A stretch of DNA of 22,439 nt from Ruminococcaceae bacterium UBA5579 (GTDB lineage: Bacteria; Bacillota; Clostridia; Oscillospirales; Ruminococcaceae): the NCBI GenBank assembly GCA_002425305.1, contig DILZ01000085.1, forward strand, positions 31,854 through 54,292. Reading direction: 5' to 3'. A model generated the notes under the pieces. The model was not told the DNA's origin and did no database searches. It saw only the letters and a program-made list of their open reading frames with translations. Numbering within the stretch: position 1 is the first letter of the stretch; each line of letters begins with the position of its first letter. The translations under genes were made by a program, and so were the position numbers. Below, in pieces: positions 7,291 through 12,677 of this stretch.

Positions 7291-8679
7291 TTACAGCGGA
7301 ACAAAGACGATATCGCCGCCCTGAACCGTCGCTCTCACCCTGTTTTCGGCGGAATTTACCTTCAGCACCGACGAGTTTATTCGCAGCGTTACTCCGGGAT
7401 ATATTATCCGCTTTACCGACACGAACAGATTTTGCATAAGCTGAAGCGCTTCATCGATCTCCATTATCCGTTTTTGGTTTGCACGCAGTTGATTAAGCAG
7501 ACGAAGACGGTTGCGCCGCGCGTCGGTCTGCATTTGTTCGCGGTCGGGCGACAGCTTTCCCTTTTTTGCAAATTCCGCCAAGGTCAACAGTATCTTCCCA
7601 AGCTGATCCGCCTGGTCGTCCAGCTGAGAATTCTCCTTTTCAAGCTGCTCGCGCTCTTCGGAAAGCACGGCGTTGTTGCCTAATGTCACAAGCGTTTTCG
7701 TATAGTTCTCCGAGCCGATCACGGAAGCCTCCACGCCGTTGAGCGCGGTGTATTTTCCGCCCACCATAACGCCCTTGCCCGAAGCGATTATCTTTTCCGA
7801 CGCGAATATCTCTCCGCCTACGAACGACGGACTTTCAACGCTGCCGTTGGCGGTTATGTCACTGTTTTCGCAAAAGCCTACCTTAACATTCGCCTTGCTT
7901 ACCACCTTTGAATTAATAACGCCGCCCTTGACCATAACATCTCCGTCAGCAACGATCTCCGCGCTGGTAACAAGCCCCATTATGGTGACGCTGCGCTTTG
8001 AAGCAACACGAAATCCTTCAAAAACGCCGCCCTTTATCATCACATCTCCGATAAAATCGATGTTGCCGCTCGACACGTCCACATCGCCGTTAATAATGAT
8101 CTTTTCCTCAACGACGAACGCGCCGCCTTTGAACACAAGGTTTCCGTTTATCGCGGCGACTATCTGCGTATCCCCATTCACAAGCTGAGTACCCGCGCCA
8201 ACATTGTATCTCGCGGGCGTACCCACCTTTTGCGGAACTTTCATTCCGGTTATATCAATCCCCGGCTCGCCCTCCGTCGGAAAGCTTATTTCCGCTATCG
8301 GAGTTCCCGCCGTGATATTATTTATAAGACCAAGGTTCTTGTAATCGACCACTCCGTGCTCGTCCTCAACGGGCGCGATGTGCTTATCCTTGTTAAAATA
8401 ATACTGAACGACGCCGTTGATGCCGTTAACTGGCGGCTGCCATTTTGCGGCGCAGATATTTTCGTTATAGCGCTTTTGCTCCACCGCCTTTTTCAGATCA
8501 TCCTCAAGTATCCCGAAAGAGATGAAGTTCTCGTCCAGCGCCTTTCTCACCTTTTCCATAGTCATATCCGAGCCGCCGTTTTCGGGCTGCGTAAATGAAA
8601 TAAACGCAGCCGTGCGGTTTGGATCAACAGATATCTCCACCGTCGAGTTTACCGGTATCTTGTTTTCAAATTCTGACAT
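7291..8679 (-). CDS. FapA family protein (DUF342)
   Basis: A 462-residue cytoplasmic protein of the FapA/DUF342 family. After a mixed N-terminal region, residues ~160-340 are a repetitive right-handed beta-helix (recurring short units such as INGDVDVSSGNIDFIGDVMI and VADGDVMVKGGVINSKV), then a coiled coil (EEREQLEKENSQLDDQADQLGKIL) and a small C-terminal beta region ending VQGGDIVFVPL. FapA in Vibrio influences polar targeting and flagellar assembly; in Clostridia the family often sits near motility or polymer genes, but its biochemical role is not settled. I chose the ATG at 8679 (MSEFENK) over an upstream in-frame start at 8724, which lies within the leader; AAAGTGAGG precedes it. No obvious operon partner; metA is 163 nt upstream on the same strand, but this gene has its own promoter. 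Confidence 0.85.
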   Translation of the reverse strand: MSEFENKIPVNSTVEISVDPNRTAAFISFTQPENGGSDMTMEKVRKALDENFISFGILEDDLKKAVEQKRYNENICAAKWQPPVNGINGVVQYYFNKDKHIAPVEDEHGVVDYKNLGLINNITAGTPIAEISFPTEGEPGIDITGMKVPQKVGTPARYNVGAGTQLVNGDTQIVAAINGNLVFKGGAFVVEEKIIINGDVDVSSGNIDFIGDVMIKGGVFEGFRVASKRSVTIMGLVTSAEIVADGDVMVKGGVINSKVVSKANVKVGFCENSDITANGSVESPSFVGGEIFASEKIIASGKGVMVGGKYTALNGVEASVIGSENYTKTLVTLGNNAVLSEEREQLEKENSQLDDQADQLGKILLTLAEFAKKGKLSPDREQMQTDARRNRLRLLNQLRANQKRIMEIDEALQLMQNLFVSVKRIIYPGVTLRINSSVLKVNSAENRVRATVQGGDIVFVPL

Positions 8680-8738
8680 ACACGCCTCACTTTCCTGTAT
8701 AAAAACGCTGAAAAGAACGCACAATATTCCTTATAATA

Positions 8739-8767
8739 ATTATATCATAATCCTTGTTTTTTTGCAA
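8739..8767 (-). promoter_or_regulatory. Promoter of the FapA-family gene
   Basis: Minus-strand -35 TTGCAA (8762-8767) and -10 TATAAT (8739-8744) are 17 nt apart, about 60 nt before the chosen ATG at 8679. Confidence 0.65.
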
Positions 8768-8841
8768 CAGCACTTGACAAATTTGGGCATTTCACACAAA
8801 ATAGGCTGCTTTTATTTGACAAATCAATTAACTCGAAAGCC

Positions 8842-9762
8842 TCATTTAACGTGGTCGCTAAGGTCGAACGGGGTTGTTTGGTATACGAAATAATTCAGCC
8901 AGTTTGTATAGATCAGGGTCGAATGTGCCCGCCAATTCAGCACCGGGGGCTTGGTCGGGTCGTCGTCGGGGTAATAATGCCGAGGTATCTGCGGTTCCAG
9001 ACCTTTGGCAAGGTCACGGCGATACTCGTTATCAAGTGTTTCCGCGTCATATTCGGAATGTCCCATAATAAAAAATCTGCTGCCGTCCTCGCTGCCTACC
9101 GCATAGACCCCCGCCTCGTCCGATACCGCCATAAGACGCAGCTCGGGAACCTTCATTATATCCTCGGCCCGAACCTCGGTGTGCCGTGACTGAGGCGCGA
9201 AGAACACACTGTCAAAGCCGTGAAACAGCCGTGATTTCGGCGTGAGAAGTCTGTGCGGAAACACTCCGGACACCTTTTGCTCCACCGGATACTTCTTTAT
9301 CCCATAGTGATGATACAACGCCGCCTGAGCGCCCCAGCAAATGTGAAACGTCGAATGAACGTGATCCGTCGTCCAATCCATAATGCGGCACAGCTCGTCC
9401 CAATAATCGACATCCTCAAACTTCATCTGCTCCACCGGAGCGCCTGTTATTATAAAGCCGTCGTAATTCACTTGCCGAATATCATCGAACGTCTTATAAA
9501 ATGCTATCAGATGCTCCTGAGGCGTGTTTTTTCCCCGGTGCGTGGACGCCTGTATGAAATCGACCTCTATCTGAAGCGGAGTGTTCGACAGACTGCGCAA
9601 TATTTGAGTTTCGGTTACTATCTTTGTTGGCATAAGGTTTAAAATCCCTATTTTCAGAGGACGTATATCCTGGTGAAGCGCGCGAAACTCTGTCATCACG
9701 AATATGTGTTCATCTTCAAGTATGCTTTGGGCCGGTAAGCCGTCCGGTATTTTTATCGGCAT
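8842..9762 (-). CDS. metA: Homoserine O-acyltransferase MetA, predicted acetyl-CoA type
   Basis: A 306-residue, full-length MetA, which acylates L-homoserine as the first committed step of methionine synthesis. It starts [11 protein letters not shown], the family's hallmark. Catalytic residues are all in place: Cys142 ([10 protein letters not shown]), His235 and Glu237 (MGHSEYD). Position 111 is Glu (TGAPVEQ); published work on MetA associates Glu111 with acetyl-CoA and Gly111 with succinyl-CoA, so homoserine O-acetyltransferase activity is predicted despite the common 'succinyltransferase' label. ATG 9762 is supported by AAAGGA about 10 nt upstream; the in-frame TTG at 9771 is too close to that site. 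A perfect sigma-A promoter lies at 9801-9829. I see no SAM riboswitch in the short leader. Confidence 0.95.
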   Translation of the reverse strand: MPIKIPDGLPAQSILEDEHIFVMTEFRALHQDIRPLKIGILNLMPTKIVTETQILRSLSNTPLQIEVDFIQASTHRGKNTPQEHLIAFYKTFDDIRQVNYDGFIITGAPVEQMKFEDVDYWDELCRIMDWTTDHVHSTFHICWGAQAALYHHYGIKKYPVEQKVSGVFPHRLLTPKSRLFHGFDSVFFAPQSRHTEVRAEDIMKVPELRLMAVSDEAGVYAVGSEDGSRFFIMGHSEYDAETLDNEYRRDLAKGLEPQIPRHYYPDDDPTKPPVLNWRAHSTLIYTNWLNYFVYQTTPFDLSDHVK

Positions 9763-9800
9763 ATATGTCAAGTCCTTTCAATAACAAACTATTAGATTTT

Positions 9801-9829
9801 ATTATACACCTTTTTGCGGTTTTTGTCAA
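9801..9829 (-). promoter_or_regulatory. metA promoter (consensus)
   Basis: Minus-strand TTGACA (9824-9829), 17 nt, TATAAT (9801-9806). The transcript would start near 9794, leaving a leader of only ~30 nt, too short for a classical SAM riboswitch. Confidence 0.85.
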
Positions 9830-9957
9830 GACACGAGGACGATTTACAGTAAAAACCGCAATTTTGAACGCTCCAACGCTCTTCCCGCCGGCAGAAACAC
9901 GGAACTCGCCCACGATCCGCTGTTTTGGGAGCCGAATAAAAAATCTGCAAAAAGCCC

Positions 9958-9986
9958 TTGACAAATTCTCTTATTTGTGCTATAAT
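9958..9986 (+). promoter_or_regulatory. tRNA-Ser promoter (consensus)
   Basis: TTGACA (9958-9963), 17 nt, TATAAT (9981-9986), 33 nt before the mature tRNA 5' end. Confidence 0.85.
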
Positions 9987-10019
9987 GAGTTTTGTGATTG
10001 ATACTGTTATCGGCACTTT

Positions 10020-10109
10020 GGAGAAATACCCAAGTGGTGAAGGGGCTCCCCTGCTAAGGGAGTAGGTCGGGAGACCGGCGCGAGGGTTCAAATCCCTCTT
10101 TCTCCGCCA
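10020..10109 (+). tRNA. trnS-GCU: tRNA-Ser (anticodon GCU)
   Basis: A 90-nt class II tRNA. Acceptor GGAGAAA (10020-10026) pairs with TTTCTCC (10099-10105), followed by discriminator G and an encoded CCA (10107-10109). The anticodon stem CTCCC/GGGAG encloses loop CTGCTAA, giving anticodon GCU for AGC/AGU codons. The long variable arm and the T-arm GAGGGTTCAAATCCCTC are as expected for serine tRNAs. Its 3' end is the integration site of the adjacent element; the tRNA stays intact because the element's end restores the sequence. Confidence 0.97.
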
Positions 10110-10111
10110 AT
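10087..10111 (+). repeat. Left attachment site (attL), 25-bp direct repeat in the tRNA 3' end
   Basis: The 25 bases from TTCAAATCCC to CCGCCAAT are repeated perfectly at 19757-19781; identity stops on both sides. The repeat spans the T-loop to CCA of tRNA-Ser, a classic tyrosine-integrase target. Confidence 0.93.
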
Positions 10112-10116
10112 ATTAT

Positions 10117-10161
10117 ATCCCTCACAAACAGCTTTGTTAAGCCGCTTATGAGGGATTTTTT
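10117..10161 (+). terminator. Terminator following tRNA-Ser, inside the element's left end
   Basis: ATCCCTCA (10117-10124) pairs with TGAGGGAT (10149-10156), with secondary pairing in the 24-nt interval, followed by TTTTT (10157-10161). The element thus supplies a new terminator for the tRNA transcript. Confidence 0.6.
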
Positions 10162-10162
10162 A

Positions 10163-10201
10163 TACCCTTTATTCTAAATATACCCTTTAATTTACCCTTT
10201 A
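10163..10201. repeat. Three TACCCTTTA direct repeats at the left end
   Basis: TACCCTTTA at 10163-10171, 10181-10189 and 10193-10201. The same 9-mer in the same orientation occurs twice at the right end (19622-19642). Position near both att sites suggests arm-type sites bound by the integrase N-terminal domain. Confidence 0.55.
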
Positions 10202-10296
10202 CTTTAATTAACATATATCAACTATTAGAATTTATCATACAAATCATATCATTAACTATATACCTATTATATAAATATATAGTGGTATAGGGTTTA

Positions 10297-10439
10297 GAAG
10301 TGTCCGAAGCGTCCGAAAAGGCTTGTAGAACGGCTTTGTGGGCATTTTTAAAGTGTCCGAGACTTGTCCGTGCTAAAGTGATAAAGCGGCTCGAAGCGCA
10401 TTGTTATGCGAAATATTGTGCTTTAAGAAGTGTCCGAAG
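10297..10439 (+). repeat. Left copy of terminal inverted repeat with GTGTCCGA motifs
   Basis: About 143 bp holding GTGTCCGA at 10300-10307, 10353-10360 and 10430-10437, plus variants GCGTCCGA (10309-10316) and TTGTCCG (10364-10370). The whole block is matched in inverted orientation at 19433-19586; I estimate by eye about 80-85% identity, the left copy lacking one 11-bp unit. Likely a recombination or accessory-protein binding region. Confidence 0.75.
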
Positions 10440-10491
10440 AATAGCTGCACGATTGCGGTGCGTTTTTTCTTTTTCAGCCCTGTAAAACAAA

Positions 10492-10515
10492 AAGGCTGCG
10501 CCGAAACGCAGCCTT
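10492..10515 (-). terminator. Terminator of repeat RNA 1
   Basis: AAGGCTGCG (10492-10500) and CGCAGCCTT (10507-10515) around a 6-nt loop; on the minus strand the stem runs into TTTTTGTTTT. Confidence 0.82.
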
Positions 10516-10528
10516 AACTTTTAGAACT

Positions 10529-10626
10529 CCCACTCACAGTAGGGTACACTGCTTTTACCAGCCCCACTCACAGTAGGGTACACTGCTTTTACCAGTCCCA
10601 CTCACGGTAGGGTACACACGCTTTTT
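10529..10626 (-). repeat. Tandem array 1: three 34-bp units
   Basis: On the plus strand CCCACTCAC recurs at 10529, 10563 and 10597, exactly 34 bp apart. Units 1 and 2 are almost identical; unit 3 has CACGGTAGGG and a slightly changed tail. There are no spacers, which rules out a CRISPR array. Confidence 0.9.
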
Positions 10627-10669
10627 ACAGAAGCCGCAACTTCCATACAGAGCATTTCTGCTCACTTAT

Positions 10670-10698
10670 ATTATATCACACTAATCACCTTTTGTCAA
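10670..10698 (-). promoter_or_regulatory. Promoter of repeat RNA 1 (consensus)
   Basis: Minus-strand TTGACA (10693-10698), 17-nt spacer, TATAAT (10670-10675). Confidence 0.82.
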
Positions 10699-10810
10699 TC
10701 CAATTTCAACAGATTTAAAATTTTTTTATTGCTTTCTAAAGAAAACCCCATCGCCAATCAGCAAGGAAATGACAAAACTGCAATTCGCTATTGGAGAATT
10801 TATAAGTAAA

Positions 10811-10835
10811 AGCCTTGCTCGGTTTGAGCAAGGCT
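10811..10835 (-). terminator. Terminator of the 146-aa protein gene
   Basis: AGCCTTGCTC (10811-10820), loop GGTTT, GAGCAAGGCT (10826-10835), just past the stop at 10842; on the minus strand it is followed by TTTACTTATA. Confidence 0.75.
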
Positions 10836-10841
10836 GTTTGA

Positions 10842-11282
10842 TTATTCAATGGATTCGGGCTTGTTTGCATATAGTTTTTTAGCCCTTGCCTTGTCAATCT
10901 GCTCCGAAAGGGAAAGTTTGCCCTGCTCCTTGTCGGGATGCTTGTCAGCCTTTTCAACAGGGCTTTTATGGCTCTGCTGAACATAACCCAAAGGAACTTC
11001 GTTTAAGGGCTTGACATTTTCGAAGGAATATGCTATACTGTTACCAAAGCAGATAATTGTCGCTGATTGGGGGAATTGGACTCCCGTATCCAAGTACAAT
11101 TTGTCTGCTTTTTCTTTATTCATTGCAAGAACGCTGTTGCTTTTGGTCATCTTTTCCATACAGTTCTCGATGTTTTTCTTGCCGTGAATAGTTAAAACCT
11201 TGTTGACACGTCCGTGTTGCCCTTTTACGTTTAACATAATCGGAACAATAATACTATCTTGTTGTTTATCTTTAAAGTTCAC
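10842..11282 (-). CDS. 146-aa protein downstream of repeat RNA 2; candidate BECR-type nuclease/toxin
   Basis: I do not recognise this protein with certainty. Residues ~10-95 (VPIMLNVKGQHGRVNKVLTI, HGKKNIENCMEKM, SVLAMNKEKADKL, TGVQFPQSATI) resemble, from memory, small nuclease domains of the BECR (barnase/EndoU/colicin/RelE-like) fold found in mobile-element polyvalent proteins. Residues ~105-146 are a charged, probably disordered tail (SPVEKADKHPDKEQGKLSLSE...). Start is doubtful: GTG 11282 is the first possible codon (a stop lies two codons upstream) and has no Shine-Dalgarno; ATG at 11237 would remove 15 residues. It follows a strong promoter, a three-unit repeat RNA and a terminator, as the toxin does in type III toxin-antitoxin loci, and has its own terminator. 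I see none of the usual ToxN/CptN/TenpN sequence features. Toxin function is inference. Confidence 0.6.
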   Translation of the reverse strand: MNFKDKQQDSIIVPIMLNVKGQHGRVNKVLTIHGKKNIENCMEKMTKSNSVLAMNKEKADKLYLDTGVQFPQSATIICFGNSIAYSFENVKPLNEVPLGYVQQSHKSPVEKADKHPDKEQGKLSLSEQIDKARAKKLYANKPESIE

Positions 11283-11365
11283 TGATTACAACAGGAGAAC
11301 CTTTTTCAGTCCATCCCTTCGCGCCGATAGCATTTTGCTTTTCTTTTTCAGCTTTGTAAAAGAAA

Positions 11366-11391
11366 AAGGCTTCGGCAAACGCCGAAGCCTT
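11366..11391 (-). terminator. Terminator of repeat RNA 2 / attenuator before the protein gene
   Basis: An 11-bp perfect stem AAGGCTTCGGC (11366-11376) with GCCGAAGCCTT (11381-11391), loop AAAC, followed on the minus strand by TTTTTCTTTTAC. It lies 83 nt before the GTG of the 146-aa protein gene. Confidence 0.88.
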
Positions 11392-11400
11392 TCTATCGTT

Positions 11401-11502
11401 CCCACTTCTACGGTAGGGTTCTCCTCTTTAATAGTTCCCACTTATACGGCTGGGTTCTCCTCTTTGATAGTTCCCACTTATACGGCTGGGTTCTCCTCTT
11501 TA
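11401..11502 (-). repeat. Tandem array 2: three 36-bp units
   Basis: CCCACTT on the plus strand recurs at 11401, 11437 and 11473, exactly 36 bp apart. The first unit has ACGGTAGGG, the other two ACGGCTGGG. The first unit is the one most like array 1, sharing CCCACT and GGTAGGGT. Confidence 0.9.
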
Positions 11503-11509
11503 TGGGATA

Positions 11510-12427
11510 TCAATCCCCTAGCAAGCTTTCGCTCTTTTTTATTATACAACACTTTGACGGATTTGTCAAGACTTTTTTTTGCAACAGCTCGTTGAAGTCT
11601 TTTACACCGTTTTCTTCAAGTATGCGCCTACACGGGCGCAAGCCGTGTTCTGACGTAAACTCGCGCCCCGGGTCGTCATTGTCGGCACAGGAGTAGATCA
11701 CCATTCCGCTGTCGGCAAACCTCTTGATTGAGCTATACTTAAGACCCGCCATTGAAACAAGCACCGAGCCTTGTATCTTCTCGTTGTCGGCGAGCTGCCA
11801 AAATGAGAGTAAATCAATTGCGCTTTCGAAGGCATAACACCTCCGCGGTTCTCCGAGCTTTATTGAGAATACGCTGTCGGTCGTCCCTTTGGCAACTCCC
11901 TTGAAACGCTTCTTGGAATTTGTACCTTGAATTTCCGCGCCAACAGCTGCGCCCGTGCTGTCGTAATGAACAAATACCGCGTTCCCACAAATATCTTGGT
12001 ACAACAGCCTGTTATGGGCGAGCTGCGAAACAATCTCCCGGCTGATTTTCCGAGTTTGGCATAAGTACACGAAAACCTTTCGCATATTGTCGGCTCGTTT
12101 TGGCAGCGTGAAGCTTTTCTTTTCATCCTTGTGAATTTCATCACGGCGAATATCATAAGCGCAGTCCTTTGTAAGCTCGTTTACAGCTGTCAAAAAATTC
12201 ATTCCGATTGCTTTTGTCAAGCAGTTTAGGGAATTCGCGCCGCCCTTGCTTATTTTAAAGCAATGCCATTGATTAGTGACGGTGTTCACATAAAGCCCAC
12301 CAAAGCCTCTTATGTGAAGCTCATCTTGCAGACGTTCGCAGTCGTAGCCGCCACCAAGAAAATACTCGGTAAGATCGGCGTTCCGTGCCCGCGCAATCCG
12401 CTCTTTTGATACATAGCCTTTATCCAT
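11510..12427 (-). CDS. DUF3991/TOPRIM primase-like protein of mobile elements
   Basis: A 305-residue protein. Residues ~18-90 resemble a CHC2-type primase zinc-binding fold in which the metal ligands are not conserved (GFGGLYVNTVTNQWHCFKISKGG). Residues ~110-190 match DUF3991, and residues ~195-260 are a TOPRIM domain with Glu201 (FESAID) and the acidic DNDD cluster at 249-252 (CADNDDPG). Such proteins accompany relaxases in Firmicutes elements and probably act in replication or strand processing after transfer. ATG 12427 is chosen for the GAGGTGG ribosome site; the frame runs upstream to 12460 without one. The usual family ending (KDFNELLQ) is reached at residue ~283; the last ~22 residues are encoded by the DNA that also carries the repeat-RNA 2 promoter, so the original C-terminus was probably replaced. 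Confidence 0.82.
   Translation of the reverse strand: MDKGYVSKERIARARNADLTEYFLGGGYDCERLQDELHIRGFGGLYVNTVTNQWHCFKISKGGANSLNCLTKAIGMNFLTAVNELTKDCAYDIRRDEIHKDEKKSFTLPKRADNMRKVFVYLCQTRKISREIVSQLAHNRLLYQDICGNAVFVHYDSTGAAVGAEIQGTNSKKRFKGVAKGTTDSVFSIKLGEPRRCYAFESAIDLLSFWQLADNEKIQGSVLVSMAGLKYSSIKRFADSGMVIYSCADNDDPGREFTSEHGLRPCRRILEENGVKDFNELLQKKVLTNPSKCCIIKKSESLLGD
11541..11569 (-). promoter_or_regulatory. Promoter of repeat RNA 2 (consensus), inside the 3' end of the TOPRIM gene
   Basis: Minus-strand TTGACA (11564-11569), 17-nt spacer, TATAAT (11541-11546). Confidence 0.82.
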
Positions 12428-12437
12428 ATTCCACCTC

Positions 12438-12456
12438 AATTCGCCACCGGCGAATT
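12438..12456. repeat. Intergenic palindrome, copy 1 of 3
   Basis: AATTCGCC-acc-GGCGAATT: 8-bp arms. It lies immediately after the TnpW-like stop and just upstream of the GAGGTGG ribosome site of the TOPRIM gene. Confidence 0.85.
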
Positions 12457-12648
12457 TCAAAGCCCGCTCTTTCCCTCGGACAATTCCTCGGCTACCTTTG
12501 CCTCAATCAGTTTAATCAATTTCTCTTTTGCTTTAGACCGCGTAATTTCCTCGCCATACGTAGAAACTATGTATGTTGTTTTCCCGATTTCGTGTTTGGA
12601 AACACTATCGGGGGTTTGAATTTTATCCGTAAATGCCTTTTTTTCCAT
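12457..12648 (-). CDS. TnpW-like small transposon-encoded protein
   Basis: A 63-residue protein. The centre HEIGKTTYIVSTY followed by a Lys-rich helix (KAKEKLIKLIEAKV) matches the TnpW family of small proteins carried by Clostridia mobile elements, whose function is unknown. The ATG at 12648 has GGAGGTGTG about 5 nt upstream. It sits between the relaxase and TOPRIM genes with a repeated hairpin on each side, so it is part of the mobilisation operon. Confidence 0.72.
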   Translation of the reverse strand: MEKKAFTDKIQTPDSVSKHEIGKTTYIVSTYGEEITRSKAKEKLIKLIEAKVAEELSEGKSGL

Positions 12649-12659
12649 ATCACACCTCC

Positions 12660-12676
12660 ATTCGCCATTGGCGAAT
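12660..12676. repeat. Intergenic palindrome, copy 2 of 3
   Basis: ATTCGCC-att-GGCGAAT, between the relaxase stop (12678) and the GGAGGT ribosome site of the TnpW-like gene. Confidence 0.85.
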
Positions 12677-12677
12677 T

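Larger units (their letters stand above)
10483..10663 (-). ncRNA. Predicted repeat RNA 1 (three 34-nt units, no adjacent toxin gene)
   Basis: A perfect minus-strand promoter (10670-10698) predicts a transcript starting near 10663 that runs through a ~35-nt leader, three 34-nt tandem units and the terminator at 10492-10515. No open frame with a ribosome site lies within it. Each unit can fold as a short hairpin (CCC(U)AC.../GUGGG) separated by A-rich linkers (AAAAGC), as in processed repeat RNAs. Its units share a skeleton with those of repeat RNA 2 but differ in the 5' part of the unit. Transcript ends are estimates. Confidence 0.65.
11357..11534 (-). ncRNA. Predicted repeat RNA 2 (three 36-nt units) upstream of the 146-aa protein gene
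   Basis: A consensus minus-strand promoter (11541-11569) predicts transcription from about 11534 through a ~30-nt leader, three 36-nt units and the terminator at 11366-11391. Each unit reads AAAGAGGAGAACCC, then a CCGTA-type centre, then AAGTGGGAAC. CCC and GUGGG can pair, leaving AAAG linkers single-stranded. The SD-like AGAGGAG in each unit is not followed by a start codon, so it is not a chain of small genes. Read-through of the terminator would transcribe the protein gene at 11282. Ends are estimates. Confidence 0.68.

Noticed and set aside
9763..9800. SAM riboswitch or T-box before metA
   Set aside because: The leader from the predicted start is only about 30 nt and shows no K-turn, conserved core or terminator.
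10300..10485. 61-aa open frame with a similar frame in the right-end repeat (minus strand, 19407-19709)
   Set aside because: The similarity comes from the inverted DNA repeat. The two copies differ by an 11-bp unit that breaks the frame, and neither has a ribosome site.
10529..11502. CRISPR-like appearance of the 34- and 36-bp repeats
   Set aside because: The units are directly tandem with no unique spacers, number only three each, and no cas genes are present.
11200..11595. 131-aa frame with repeated VPTYTAGFSSLI segments
   Set aside because: It is the antisense reading of array 2, a period of 36 being divisible by three; it has no ribosome site and crosses a terminator and a promoter.
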